From DASVUC01 sp038237225 (lineage in GTDB: Bacteria > Planctomycetota > Phycisphaerae > Tepidisphaerales > Tepidisphaeraceae): a DNA stretch of 64,000 nt. Position numbers and translations under genes: made by a program. Within the stretch, counting starts at the first letter, position 1. Every line of letters begins with the position of its first letter. The DNA lies in contig JBBRYX010000001.1 of assembly GCA_038237225.1 (NCBI GenBank), forward strand, positions 496,001-560,000, given 5' to 3'. Positions 1 through 9,263 of this stretch are shown one piece after another. Under the pieces are notes generated by a model. That model saw only the letters and a list, made by a program, of their open reading frames with translations, had not been told where the DNA came from and did not search any database.

Positions 1-729
1 TGGGAGTTTCACGATCAGTTGACCTGGCGGATGGTGAAGCCGCATTTGCCGAGGAACCTGCCTGCCGCTTGCGCCGATCTCGGCTGCGGCACCGGGAAAT
101 GGGGGCTGAAGCTTCTGAAGAGCGGGTTCGACACGACCTTCGTTGACAATTCCGCCGCGATGATCGAGCAAGTTCGACCCAAGCTCGAAGAAATGGGACC
201 CAAGGCCAAGCGGGCGACCTTATTGGTGGCCGACATCGTCGAGATGCCCACAGCTCAGTCGGACCAGTTTGATCTGATCCTCGCCATGGGCGACCCGATT
301 TCAATCTGCTCGGACCCCGCCCGCGCGGCCCGGGAAATGGCCCGGGTTACCAAGCCGGGCGGCATCGTCATCGCAACCGCCGACAACAAGCTGGCGGCAC
401 TGGACCATTTCGTTCAGCGCGGACGCCTGGATGCGCTCGAGGAATTCGTTCATCGAGGCCGAACCCATTGGCTGACAGCGGATGAGCGGGAGCAGTTTGA
501 ATTGACAACGTTTACGCCCGCATCCCTGCGAAAGCTGTTCGAAATGTCAGGGTTCGAGGTCTTGTCGCTCAATGGAAAGCCGATCATCCCCGTCAGGCAG
601 AACAAACACCTGTTCACGCATCCCGGCGCGATCGAAAGGCTTCTCCGGCTGGAACAGGAACTGGCCAAGGATCCCGCGTCGGCGGCGCGGGCGGGACATT
701 TACAGATTGTCGGGCGGAAGGTGGTTTGA
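1..729 (+). CDS. Class I SAM-dependent methyltransferase, 5' partial
   Basis: The reading frame is open to the window edge, so the true start lies upstream; a TTG at 19 is the first possible start inside the window. The Rossmann SAM-binding motif I is visible (DLGCGTGKWG, encoded near 79-108), followed by an acidic strand-2 end (FVDNS) and a motif-IV-like stretch (DLILAMGDP). About 242 codons are present, so little is missing. The substrate cannot be told; motif order fits the methyltransferase 11/25 families. The phoH gene follows after a 316-base gap on the same strand. Confidence 0.85.
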   Translation, partial: WEFHDQLTWRMVKPHLPRNLPAACADLGCGTGKWGLKLLKSGFDTTFVDNSAAMIEQVRPKLEEMGPKAKRATLLVADIVEMPTAQSDQFDLILAMGDPISICSDPARAAREMARVTKPGGIVIATADNKLAALDHFVQRGRLDALEEFVHRGRTHWLTADEREQFELTTFTPASLRKLFEMSGFEVLSLNGKPIIPVRQNKHLFTHPGAIERLLRLEQELAKDPASAARAGHLQIVGRKVV

Positions 730-1045
730 CTCCTGAGCTTTTAGCCGGTCGGTCGTAAGCGCCGAAGGCAGACCCGGAGGGGGTCGGACGGTGTAGTGGC
801 GCTATCCTTTAATCCGTCCAGCCGGGCTGGGGAGGGATTAAGAAAGACCAGCTTAGCCGTCTGGAAGGCTTGGTAATTTTTCTCTAACTGCTGTTAAATA
901 AAATACTTAAGCGTACATAACGATGGGCTGTTGACAGGTCTGATGGCTCTCGACATTTGCTCTTGAAGCGGCAACAATATCGGACCGGTGTTAGGAAGGT
1001 GCCCCGCGGCGGAGTTAATTTGGTGAGACTTCGCCGACGCACCCT
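730..1045. other. Intergenic region with a hairpin
   Basis: No convincing gene is seen here. A bulged hairpin lies at 809-841 (TTAATCC and CCAGCC pairing with GGCTGG and GGATTAA) but has no T-tract, so it is not a standard intrinsic terminator. A TTGACA hexamer is at 931-936, without a good -10 at the right distance. The phoH promoter probably lies in the AT-richer stretch 880-960. Confidence 0.4.
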
Positions 1046-1987
1046 TTGATTCACAACGTGAACCTGAGCATTACCCTCGAACAACCTGATAAGAAGCTGG
1101 CCCTGTTCGGGTCAACGGATCGGCATCTGCGCATGCTCAGGGACACCTTTGGCGTGCAGGTGGTTGGCCGCGACAATGAGATCCGTCTCGCGGGCGACGC
1201 GGATCAGGTTTCTCGGGCTGCCGCCGTTCTGGAACAGATGCAGAAAAAGCTTCGCCGGCAGGATTGGCTTTCGATCGAGGACGTCGGGGACGCCATTGGC
1301 CGCGCCAAGACCGATCGCGACCCGCCGTCGACGGATACCATCGACGTATACGCCAAAGGCCATGCGATTAAGCCCAAGACCGAAGGTCAGAAGGAATTCC
1401 TCGAAACGATCCTGAAAAACGACCTGACGTTTTGTGTTGGACCTGCGGGCACGGGTAAGACGTACCTAGCGGTGGCAGCCGCCGCCAGCATGTTGAAGCA
1501 CGGCCAGGCTAAGCGGCTGGTGTTGGCTCGGCCCGCGGTCGAAGCGGGCGAGCGGTTGGGCTTTCTGCCGGGTGATTTACAGGCCAAGGTGAACCCTTAT
1601 CTTCGGCCGCTGTTTGATGCTTTGCACGACATGATGGATTTCGAACAGGTCAAGCGATTTATGGTTCAGGATGTGATCGAAGTCATCCCGCTGGCGTTCA
1701 TGCGCGGTCGGACGCTCAACGAAAGCGTTATCATCCTCGACGAAGCCCAGAACACGACGCCGGCCCAGATGCTGATGTTCCTGACTCGTCTGGGCCATGA
1801 GTCGAAGATGATCGTCACCGGCGACAGCACGCAGGTCGATCTGCCGGATAATCAGGCCAGCGGCCTGGAGGATGCCCTGGACAAGTTGAAGGGCATCAAG
1901 GGCATTGGAATCGTCGCTTTGCAGCGAAGCGACATTGTCCGTCACCGGTTGGTGACGAGCATCGTTAGTGCCTATGAAAGGCATTAA
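1046..1987 (+). CDS. phoH: PhoH-family P-loop ATPase
   Basis: A 313-residue protein of the PhoH/PhoL family, cytoplasmic ATPases tied to RNA metabolism and commonly next to ybeY. The N-terminal ~100 residues resemble the KH-like region of the family; the ATPase core follows with Walker A GPAGTGKT (132-139), the family signature RPAVEAGERLGFLPGDLQ (~162-179) and Walker B VIILDEAQN (228-236). The start used is TTG at 1046; a GTG at 1058 is the alternative and removes four residues. It precedes the PgpH-like gene and ybeY, the usual bacterial neighbourhood. Confidence 0.93.
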   Translation: MIHNVNLSITLEQPDKKLALFGSTDRHLRMLRDTFGVQVVGRDNEIRLAGDADQVSRAAAVLEQMQKKLRRQDWLSIEDVGDAIGRAKTDRDPPSTDTIDVYAKGHAIKPKTEGQKEFLETILKNDLTFCVGPAGTGKTYLAVAAAASMLKHGQAKRLVLARPAVEAGERLGFLPGDLQAKVNPYLRPLFDALHDMMDFEQVKRFMVQDVIEVIPLAFMRGRTLNESVIILDEAQNTTPAQMLMFLTRLGHESKMIVTGDSTQVDLPDNQASGLEDALDKLKGIKGIGIVALQRSDIVRHRLVTSIVSAYERH

Positions 1988-2028
1988 CATTTAGTGGACC
2001 ATTTGGCGCGTCCGCAGCGGACGATCGA

Positions 2029-4350
2029 ATGGGAATCAATATGAGCTTCTTGTCACGGCGTGGTGTTTCGTCGCGGCGCGAGTCGATCCGCAAGGATCGT
2101 CCCGACACGATCGTTCGCAGGGTTGCCGCGTGGCGCGCCAGCGGCGTCGTCACCTCGGTTCTCATCGCCGCTCTCTTTGCCGCCCTCGCGAGCACCATCT
2201 TGATGATGCGCGAGCAGGTGGTTCCGTATCGCCCCGGGCAGTACGTCGCCCACGATATCGTCAGCCGGGTGGAGTTCGTCTTCCCGGACAAAGACAAACT
2301 TGCCGCCGCACAGCGCGCCACGCGCGGCGCCGTCCCGCGGATCTACGCCCAGTCGAACGAAGGCTGGAAGACGCTTGAAGAGCGCCTGCTCGCGCTCCCC
2401 GATCGCGTCTCCCCCGCCTCGACCACGGAAGACCTCCCCGCTGAACTGCGTTCGATCATCGACAGCAACGCGCTCACGAAGCTGAAGGAATCTCGAGCCC
2501 CAAAACTTCGAGAAGTCTACATCCAGTCGGTGAAGGGCTATATCGCGGCGGTCAACCGGCTCGACACCGTCAAGCAGGTTCCCGCCCTCCCGATCATCTC
2601 CGATGACGCCCGTCGTAATGAGATGGATGCCGGCAACGACATCACGCTTCAGACGGTCGATGCCAAGGGCGCGGTTCACACCGGTCGAACCCGCGCGGAG
2701 GAGACGCTGTCCCCCCGGATGCGGCCGGAACTTGAGCAGCGCCTCGCGAAGCTCGCTGACGAAAATTTCGAGCTCGCCCTTCGGCCCAAGATCGTCGCAC
2801 TGACGCTCGCATACTTAAAACCCACGCACGTTCTCGATGACAGCGCATCGGCTGAAGCCCAAAACCGTGCCGCCGCCGAGATTCCCGCCGCCGCCGGCAA
2901 CGTCACCTACCCCAAGGGGCAGCCACTCGTCCCTAAAGGTGAGATCGACGACCGCTACTGGCAGCTCCTTCGCGCGGAAAACGACGCCTTCATCCGCGGC
3001 CTTGATACCGGTCGTGCCAAAACGCGCGTCGGCCTGATCGGGCTGGTCGTGATGATCACCATCGCCCTGAGCTGGTATGTGGCCAACTTCCAGCACAAGG
3101 TCGTGAAGAAACATGCGCGCTCGATCGCGATTGGCGCGCTGCTGTTGTCGATGCTTTTGCTCGCCCAACTGGCTGGTGTCGGCACAAGCCCCGTCTTCGT
3201 CTTCGGATTAGCGCCGACCATTCTGGTCGCGATGATCCTGACGATTGCCTACGACCAGCGCTTCGCGAGCGGCATCGCCGCCCTTCATGCCGTTCTGGTC
3301 ACGCTGGCGCTTGGCCAGAATTTGAGCTTCCTGGTCATCCTCCTCGCCGGAACAACGACGTGTTGCTATCTTCTGAGTGACATCCGCACCCGCAGTAAAC
3401 TTGTCGAAGTCGGCTTCGCCGCGGGCCTGGCCATGATGCTTGCCACCGTCGCCGGGGGATTGATGTCGATGGACCCGGTCGGCTTCATCCTGAAGAACTG
3501 TCTGTACGCCGGCGCCGCGGGCATGGGCGCGGGATTCATCACGCTCGGCATCCTCCCCTTCGTCGAGAAAGTATTCCGCATCACCACCAGCATGACCCTG
3601 CTCGAGCTCGCGGATGTCAGCCATCCGCTCCTTCGCCGGCTCAGCGTCGAAGCCCCCGGCACGTACAACCACAGCCTGCAAGTCGCCACGATCTCCGAAG
3701 CCGCCGCTGAAGCGATCAAGGTTAATTCGCTGCTTTGCCGCGTTTCCAGCTATTACCACGACGTCGGCAAGATCAACAAAGCCGACTACTTCTGCGAGAA
3801 CCAGGCGGGGGGTCAGAACCGCCACCTGAACCTGTCCCCGAGCGTCTCGCTGCTGATCATCATCGGTCACGTCAAAGACGGCGTCGAGCTCGCGAAGGAA
3901 TACAACCTCCCCACCAGCATCATCCACTTCATCCAGCAGCACCACGGGACCACGCTCGTCGAGTTCTTCTATCACCAGGCGTGCACCCAGCAGGAACAAA
4001 AGCAGCCCGATCATCCCGCCGTCAGTGAAGTGCAGTACCGCTACCCCGGCCCCAAGCCCCGCAGCAAAGAAGCCGCCATCGTCATGATCGCCGATGCGGT
4101 CGAAAGCGCCACCCGCGCCATGCAGGAGCCCACGCCGCAGCGCGTCGAGTCCCTCGTCGAGGACATCATCATGAGGCGTCTGCTTGACGGACAGTTCGAC
4201 GAATGCGAATTGACCATGCGCGAAATCCAGCAGCTCCAGCGTTCTTGCGTCAAGAGTCTGCTGGCGATTTACCACGGCCGAATCCCTTACCCCTCCACCG
4301 CCAGCGTGCAATCCGCGCCGTCCGCGGCACCGGCGGTTCGAACCGCGTGA
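2029..4350 (+). CDS. 7TM-HD family phosphohydrolase (PgpH/YqfF-like)
   Basis: A 773-residue membrane protein: one N-terminal transmembrane helix (~40-60), a large extracytoplasmic domain (~70-330), a multi-helix membrane domain (~332-520) and a cytoplasmic HD domain with an H in TYNHSLQ and the metal-binding pair YYHDVGK (H577-D578). Family members (PgpH) hydrolyse cyclic di-AMP; that activity is inferred from family, not visible here. Start is ATG 2029, with ATG 2041 close behind (the sequence GGGAAT before 2041 could serve as its ribosome site). The stop overlaps the GTG start of ybeY (GTGA at 4347-4350), so the two are likely coupled. Confidence 0.93.
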   Translation: MGINMSFLSRRGVSSRRESIRKDRPDTIVRRVAAWRASGVVTSVLIAALFAALASTILMMREQVVPYRPGQYVAHDIVSRVEFVFPDKDKLAAAQRATRGAVPRIYAQSNEGWKTLEERLLALPDRVSPASTTEDLPAELRSIIDSNALTKLKESRAPKLREVYIQSVKGYIAAVNRLDTVKQVPALPIISDDARRNEMDAGNDITLQTVDAKGAVHTGRTRAEETLSPRMRPELEQRLAKLADENFELALRPKIVALTLAYLKPTHVLDDSASAEAQNRAAAEIPAAAGNVTYPKGQPLVPKGEIDDRYWQLLRAENDAFIRGLDTGRAKTRVGLIGLVVMITIALSWYVANFQHKVVKKHARSIAIGALLLSMLLLAQLAGVGTSPVFVFGLAPTILVAMILTIAYDQRFASGIAALHAVLVTLALGQNLSFLVILLAGTTTCCYLLSDIRTRSKLVEVGFAAGLAMMLATVAGGLMSMDPVGFILKNCLYAGAAGMGAGFITLGILPFVEKVFRITTSMTLLELADVSHPLLRRLSVEAPGTYNHSLQVATISEAAAEAIKVNSLLCRVSSYYHDVGKINKADYFCENQAGGQNRHLNLSPSVSLLIIIGHVKDGVELAKEYNLPTSIIHFIQQHHGTTLVEFFYHQACTQQEQKQPDHPAVSEVQYRYPGPKPRSKEAAIVMIADAVESATRAMQEPTPQRVESLVEDIIMRRLLDGQFDECELTMREIQQLQRSCVKSLLAIYHGRIPYPSTASVQSAPSAAPAVRTA

Positions 4351-4889
4351 GATCCTCCACCCCATCGCTTCCCCGCCACGCGCACCGGGCGCCATTGCTC
4401 CTGAGCATCTCCGCCCGCGTCGGGAAAGCCCTCGCGCCCTTCCTGCGAAAGCATGTTCTCGCCACCCACGCGCTGCTCGGAACGCGGACCGCTTTGACCG
4501 AGGTTTCCCTCGCCCTCGTCGGCGACAAAACCATGAGCGCCCTGCACGAACAGTTCATGGGGATCCCCGGCCCAACCGACGTGCTGACGTTCCCTCTCGA
4601 GCTCGACTCCCGCGGCCGCGCCATCAGCGGAGAAGTCGTCATCGACATTCCCGAGGCCCGCCGCCGCGCCCGAGACCACAAGATTCACCCGCGCCTCGAG
4701 GTCCTTCTCTACGCCATCCACGGCATGTTGCACCTCTCCGGTCACGACGATAAAACCAAACGCGGGTTCAGCGCGATGCACCGCCTGGAAGATGAACTGT
4801 TGACGAAGCTCGGCATCGGCCCCGTGTTCAACCGCCCCGACTTCAGCCGCCCTGTTTTCGACCACTTCGCCTCGCGGAGGCTCGCATGA
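4347..4889 (+). CDS. ybeY: Endoribonuclease YbeY
   Basis: A 180-residue YbeY, the single-strand-specific endoribonuclease of 16S rRNA 3'-end maturation and ribosome quality control. The zinc-binding motif HGMLHLSGHDD is complete (H125, H129, H135), preceded by the family motifs PTDVLTFP and GEVVID. The frame is open upstream inside the PgpH-like gene, but the GTG at 4347 overlapping the upstream stop gives the normal N-terminus. The stop overlaps the next ATG (ATGA at 4886-4889). The position between phoH/pgpH and a CNNM-type gene is the conserved arrangement. Confidence 0.95.
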   Translation: MRSSTPSLPRHAHRAPLLLSISARVGKALAPFLRKHVLATHALLGTRTALTEVSLALVGDKTMSALHEQFMGIPGPTDVLTFPLELDSRGRAISGEVVIDIPEARRRARDHKIHPRLEVLLYAIHGMLHLSGHDDKTKRGFSAMHRLEDELLTKLGIGPVFNRPDFSRPVFDHFASRRLA

Positions 4890-6169
4890 GCGTCCCCATC
4901 ATCCTCAGTTGCATCGTTATCGCGGCGCTGCTCAGTCTCTTCTTCTCCACGCTCACCTATAGCCTGCGCGACATCTCCCGCGCCCGGCTCGCCGAGCAAC
5001 TCGAGCGCCGCGGCAAGCAGCGCTACCTCGAATCCATCCTGGATGAACAGAACGATCTCATCATCGTCACCGCCTTCGGCCGGCTGCTCAGCAATATCAT
5101 GGTACTCATCGCCCTGATGTATCTCTTCCATACCCTCTACTATCCGCTCTGGCTCCAGTACCTGCTGGCGATCGTCCTCACCGGCGGAATCACGCTGATG
5201 GTCTCCGTCGCCATCCCCCACGCCGCCGCGCGCCAGGCGCCGGAACCGATCGTCGCCACCTTTGCCGGCCTCCTCGCCCTTCTTTCCAAAGTCCTCGCGC
5301 CCATCTCCAAGCTGATGCACGCAACCGAAAACGTCGTCGCCCGCGCATCCTCCAACAACGACACCAGCGATGAGAAGATGGAGCAGGACATCGAGCAGGA
5401 AATCCTGTCCGTCGTTGAAGAAGGCGAAAAAGAAGGTGTCGTCGACGAAAAAGAACGCGAGATGATCCAGCGCGTCATCACCTTTCACGATACGCAGGCC
5501 GGCGAGATCATGGCCTCGCGCACCGACATGTTCGCCATCGAAGTCAGCGCGACCCTCGATCAGGTGAAAGAAACGATCGCCGAAAGCGGACACTCTCGCC
5601 TTCCCGTCTACGAAGGCTCGCTCGATCACATCGTCGGCGTCCTTTACGCCCGCGACCTCATTAAACTGGTCGGCCAGATGGCGGAGAAATTCAGCCTCCG
5701 CACCATGATGCGTCCACCGCTGTTCGTCCCCGAAACCAAGCCCCTGCGCGATCTCCTCCGCGATTTCACGCTCCAGAAAGTCCACATCGCCATCGTCTCC
5801 GATGAATACGGCGGGGTCGCCGGCCTGGTCACGATCGAAGACATTTTCGAAGAGCTCGTGGGCGAAATCAGCGATGAGCACGAGCCTGAAGAACCCGCGA
5901 TGGTGAAGCGCATCAGCGAGCAAACCATCGAAGCCGATGGAAGAGTCCCCATCGAAGAGCTCAACCGCCTGTTGGGCTTAAACCTCCCCGAAGAAGCCGG
6001 CTACGAAACCCTCGGCGGATTCGTCACCACCACCGCCGGTCGAATCCCGGAAGTCGGCTCCAGCTTCGAGTTCGCCGGCGCCAGATACATCGTCCTGGAC
6101 GCCGAACCCCAAAAGGTCAACCGCGTCCAAATCGACCTGGCAGCCCAACCTGTCACGGAAACCCCGTAA
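4886..6169 (+). CDS. CNNM/HlyC-CorC family protein with paired CBS domains
   Basis: A 427-residue protein with a DUF21/CNNM-type membrane domain (hydrophobic helices at ~3-22, 68-85, 92-110, plus one near 125-145), a charged acidic linker (EKMEQDIEQEIL), two CBS domains (~207-330, including SGHSRLPVYEGSLDHIVG and DEYGGVAGLVTIEDI) and a C-terminal CorC_HlyC domain (~345-420, with GYETLGGF). The family is linked to Mg2+/Co2+ efflux or homeostasis; members beside ybeY are often misnamed hemolysins. It overlaps ybeY by four bases and ends the phoH-pgpH-ybeY run. Confidence 0.9.
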   Translation: MSVPIILSCIVIAALLSLFFSTLTYSLRDISRARLAEQLERRGKQRYLESILDEQNDLIIVTAFGRLLSNIMVLIALMYLFHTLYYPLWLQYLLAIVLTGGITLMVSVAIPHAAARQAPEPIVATFAGLLALLSKVLAPISKLMHATENVVARASSNNDTSDEKMEQDIEQEILSVVEEGEKEGVVDEKEREMIQRVITFHDTQAGEIMASRTDMFAIEVSATLDQVKETIAESGHSRLPVYEGSLDHIVGVLYARDLIKLVGQMAEKFSLRTMMRPPLFVPETKPLRDLLRDFTLQKVHIAIVSDEYGGVAGLVTIEDIFEELVGEISDEHEPEEPAMVKRISEQTIEADGRVPIEELNRLLGLNLPEEAGYETLGGFVTTTAGRIPEVGSSFEFAGARYIVLDAEPQKVNRVQIDLAAQPVTETP

Positions 6170-6193
6170 TTTCACAAACGGATAGGCCGGTCT

Positions 6194-6248
6194 GTAGATC
6201 CGACGCCCTGCGTCGGCCTCTTGTCTCTTGCCGCTTGCGTCTTGCCTC
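6194..6248. repeat. Palindrome plus CT-rich tandem repeat
   Basis: The text at 6200-6216 forms a perfect hairpin (CCGACGC, loop CCT, GCGTCGG), preceded by TGTAGAT. It resembles half of the larger inverted element at 33003-33104. A degenerate CTCTTGC-like heptamer array follows at 6217-6248 and resembles the one at 54471-54506. It lies between convergent genes and could help transcription stop. Confidence 0.6.
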
Positions 6249-7005
6249 ACCGTGGGCGCCTCTGTTTCAACATCCACTCCCACAACCCCGGCTCGCGATA
6301 TGCCCGCGAGCACGCGTTGTGCCCGATGCCTGCGTAGAGGGTGAGCTTCGCGTCCGCCCCCATCTCCTTCAACAGCTTGATCATCTTCTCGTCCTCGTGC
6401 GGCCAGACCTCCTTATCCAGCGCGCCGTGGAACGCCCACACCGGAACGTGCTCGAGCCGCTGAAACCAGTCCGGGTTGGGCTGCCCGCTGATCGGCGCAA
6501 TCGCGGCAAACCGCTGCGGCGAATGACAGGCCCAGTCCCATACGCCATACGCGCCGAGGCTCAAGCCTGTGAGGTATACGCGATCCGGATCGATTTCATA
6601 TTTTGCCAGCAGATCATCCAACAGGGCATCCAGCGTTTCCGGCGACCACCATTCATGATCGGATCCGAGCTGCGGGGCCACCACGACAAACGGCGAATCT
6701 TTTTGACCCTCGACGATCATCTTCGGCAGGAAGGCGACCTCTTTCAGATTGGTGCCGCATTCACCGGAGCCGTGCAGCGCGATCAGCAGCGGCGATTTTT
6801 CCCCTCGCCCATACGCCTTCGGCAGCGTGATCAGATACTCGAGCGCAACCGTTTTCGTGATCGTCTTGCTGAAACTGCCGCGTGCCAAAGTCGCCTCCGT
6901 CGTCGGCTGCGTGGCCGGCCCCGCACTCAATTGCGCGGCAATCACCAGCATCAAAGCAGCCCAAGTCATCACCGCGCTCGCGCGCATCGATCTGGCCATC
7001 ATCAA
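6247..7005 (-). CDS. Secreted alpha/beta-hydrolase esterase
   Basis: A 252-residue exported hydrolase. An N-terminal signal peptide (~1-28, hydrophobic core AALMLVIAAQL) is followed by an alpha/beta-hydrolase fold: oxyanion strand LLIALHGSGE (~73-82), nucleophile elbow GLSLGAYG with S149, acid D197 in AFHGALDKEV and H229 in YAGIGHNAC. This layout matches the predicted peptidase/esterase family near PHB depolymerases and feruloyl esterases; substrate is unknown. Three ATGs lie at the very start, so the exact initiation codon is uncertain by two residues. Confidence 0.85.
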   Translation of the reverse strand: MMMARSMRASAVMTWAALMLVIAAQLSAGPATQPTTEATLARGSFSKTITKTVALEYLITLPKAYGRGEKSPLLIALHGSGECGTNLKEVAFLPKMIVEGQKDSPFVVVAPQLGSDHEWWSPETLDALLDDLLAKYEIDPDRVYLTGLSLGAYGVWDWACHSPQRFAAIAPISGQPNPDWFQRLEHVPVWAFHGALDKEVWPHEDEKMIKLLKEMGADAKLTLYAGIGHNACSRAYREPGLWEWMLKQRRPR

Positions 7006-7044
7006 AGTATAACCCCCAAGCCCCGGACGAAAACAAATCCGATT

Positions 7045-8853
7045 TCACTTCCGTCGTCGGATCAATGGAAGCAGCGCGATACTGAGCAGCGCCAAAGACC
7101 CCGGTTCCGGAACCCCGGTAAAAACATCCATCCCTCCAAACGGATTCAACGCCACCGTATCCAGCAGTAGTTCCGCATTCACATTCCCGCCCTGAAAAAT
7201 GATCGAGTCAATCGAAACCTGCCCCAGAAAATCCGCCGCGACGCCAAGCTTTCCATCCGACCCCACAGCGGCGGGCCACACCACCCAATCCGCCGCGTTA
7301 TCCAGGTTCCATTGATAGTAGTGCCACTGGCTATCCGCAAAGATCGTGAGCGGCTTCCCCGCGTCCGAGTTCACGCCTCCGCCGGTGGCGCCCGAATCCA
7401 GGACGATCTGGGTCGTCAGCGTGCCCGCGCCGGAAAGATCTTCCGATCCGTTCACCGAAAACAGCCTCAGGTAAAATCCCACGAACCCATCCATGCCGGA
7501 TGTCAGCGTGGTCGAAGTCCCCGGGCTCGGCGTCCCCCCGTTGCAGACATACCGAACGTACCACCCGCCGGCATTGCTCGGGTCATCCGCAATCCCGATC
7601 TTGTGCGCAAAGTTTTTCGTGAACGAATCCGCATCGTTCTGCCGCACTTTGAACGATCCCGCCGCGATCGTGCCGGTGGTTGTCGGAGATCCTCCCGCCG
7701 AAGCTGGAGCCGGCGTCGCTCCGGCAAAATGATCGACACCCCCGTTCTCAAAATCATCAAAGACTTTCACATGCCCCGGCAGCGGCCGCGTCCCCGCAAG
7801 GCCCGCCTTGATCCCCGATCGGGCCGTATCGTAAAAGGCTTTGTACAGCGAGTTGGGAGACGAGGTTCCGTTTCCGTTGTTCTTCCAGTACTCGATGGAG
7901 TAGGTGTCCCACGTTCCGGTGCCGTTGCCCCCGTCGTATACAAACCAATTCGAGGCGACGATGTTGTGGTTTCCGGCGGTGTGGTTCCAGCGATCGAGGA
8001 AGGTCATCGCCTGCCGCGCAAACGCTGCTGTGGTTGCCTCATCGGCAAGGTTGCCGATTTGGGACGCACGATTCCACTCCGCAATATAAAGCGGCACGTT
8101 GGTCAGCCCGCGCGCGTCGACGACGGCGATCTGGTTGAGCAGCGAATTTCGAAAATCCTGCAAGGCTTGGCGGGCGGATCCTCCTCCGCCGTAGGCATGG
8201 AGCGCGACGCCGTCCACTTCGTTGGCGGGAATCGCCGCGAGGGTCTGGTCGAGCCACTGGCTGCCGTCCATATACCGATCCCCGCCCGCGCCGCCGGGGC
8301 TGACCGGCGCGACTAAAAGCTGATGCGCTCCAGCTTGGCCGACGAGCGCGGGTGCCTTGATCGCGTTTCGGACGTTGCGGTAGACCGCCGCGTAATCCAC
8401 CGGCAAGATTTGCTGGTTCACCCAGTTCGTCGCCTCCCCATGCAGGTTCGGCTCATTGCCCAGTTGCCACAGATGAGCTGAATCCTTAGTTCGGGCGACC
8501 ACGTTGTTCGCGATATAAGACGCCCACCCGCTGTACTCGGGCGTCCCCGGCGCCGGCAGCGTCCTGCCCCAGTAGTAGCCGAGGCGGGTGATCGGGGTGA
8601 CGTTATACGTGTTCTTAAAATTGTCATACAGCGGCGCGACGACGTCGACATCATTCCACTCGGGGTTTCCGGTGTTGACGATCTCCAGGTCGTACCCGCC
8701 GCGGTTGACGGAATCGAGAAGGTTTGCCGGGGCGGCGTCGTTGCGATCGCCCCAGAAATGAAACCCCACCAAGGTGTCCGAATCCGCCGCCCGCAGCGAT
8801 GCCGGCCCGAGCAGACAAACTCCCAGCAGGATCAATTTTCCCTTCAATCCCAT
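7045..8853 (-). CDS. PEP-CTERM secreted glycoside-hydrolase-like protein
   Basis: A 602-residue protein read from the ATG at 8853, which gives a clean signal peptide (MGLKGKLILLGVCLLG...); the frame runs further upstream to 8961 but that extension is not signal-like. The N-terminal half looks like a clan-A TIM barrel: WQLGNEPN carries a candidate acid/base glutamate (E134) and LYIAEWNR a candidate nucleophile (E259). The C-terminal half is beta-rich. It ends in a PEP-CTERM tail (VPEPGSLALLSIALLPLIRRRK region), a sorting signal cleaved by exosortase; no exosortase gene is in this window. It is the only PEP-CTERM protein here. Confidence 0.8.
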   Translation of the reverse strand: MGLKGKLILLGVCLLGPASLRAADSDTLVGFHFWGDRNDAAPANLLDSVNRGGYDLEIVNTGNPEWNDVDVVAPLYDNFKNTYNVTPITRLGYYWGRTLPAPGTPEYSGWASYIANNVVARTKDSAHLWQLGNEPNLHGEATNWVNQQILPVDYAAVYRNVRNAIKAPALVGQAGAHQLLVAPVSPGGAGGDRYMDGSQWLDQTLAAIPANEVDGVALHAYGGGGSARQALQDFRNSLLNQIAVVDARGLTNVPLYIAEWNRASQIGNLADEATTAAFARQAMTFLDRWNHTAGNHNIVASNWFVYDGGNGTGTWDTYSIEYWKNNGNGTSSPNSLYKAFYDTARSGIKAGLAGTRPLPGHVKVFDDFENGGVDHFAGATPAPASAGGSPTTTGTIAAGSFKVRQNDADSFTKNFAHKIGIADDPSNAGGWYVRYVCNGGTPSPGTSTTLTSGMDGFVGFYLRLFSVNGSEDLSGAGTLTTQIVLDSGATGGGVNSDAGKPLTIFADSQWHYYQWNLDNAADWVVWPAAVGSDGKLGVAADFLGQVSIDSIIFQGGNVNAELLLDTVALNPFGGMDVFTGVPEPGSLALLSIALLPLIRRRK

Positions 8854-9263
8854 CGTCACCAGGCAGCCTCCAGCCCCCGCGGCGGAATAATTAACATTGT
8901 GATGTGTAATTCGACAGAAGCAAGGAGGTTGTCGGAAATCAGAGAAGTCGAGACCGCGCAACCCGCGGATCGCGCGCCTGGTGCAACGGAATCTATCCCT
9001 TGCTATTGATGCGTGTTTTCCCTAAGTTGGGTTCCGGCGGAACTTTGTTCTTGGGGATCGTAACGGCCGCTGTTTCCTCTGATGTGCGGGGATGCGGGGG
9101 CTGATGGTTTTGCCGGGAACTGAATACTCGTATCGGGCAACGTCCCAGCGTCTGGCAAGTCGCTATTATCATCCTGTTTCATCGGCTTCCAGGTCGTCGA
9201 AGCGTCTCGGTGTCCACCTGCCGAGGGATCGCATCGGATATTGTCTGGGTGGTTGCAGTGTAG
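8854..9263. other. Divergent intergenic region
   Basis: This 410-base gap separates the PEP-CTERM gene (minus strand) from the kinase (plus strand) and must hold promoters for both. An AT-rich stretch at 8887-8915 is a plausible promoter zone for the minus-strand gene. No gene, repeat family or clear operator is recognised. Confidence 0.4.

Noticed and set aside
809..841. Intrinsic terminator after the first methyltransferase gene
   Set aside because: The hairpin is bulged and has no T-tract; kept only as an intergenic note.
884..1084. Small minus-strand gene before phoH
   Set aside because: Overlaps the phoH start, with no motif or ribosome site.
3208..4395. Long minus-strand open frame opposite the PgpH-like gene
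   Set aside because: It is antisense to a well-supported gene, has no known motifs and a low-complexity G/D/V-rich composition typical of GC-rich shadow frames.
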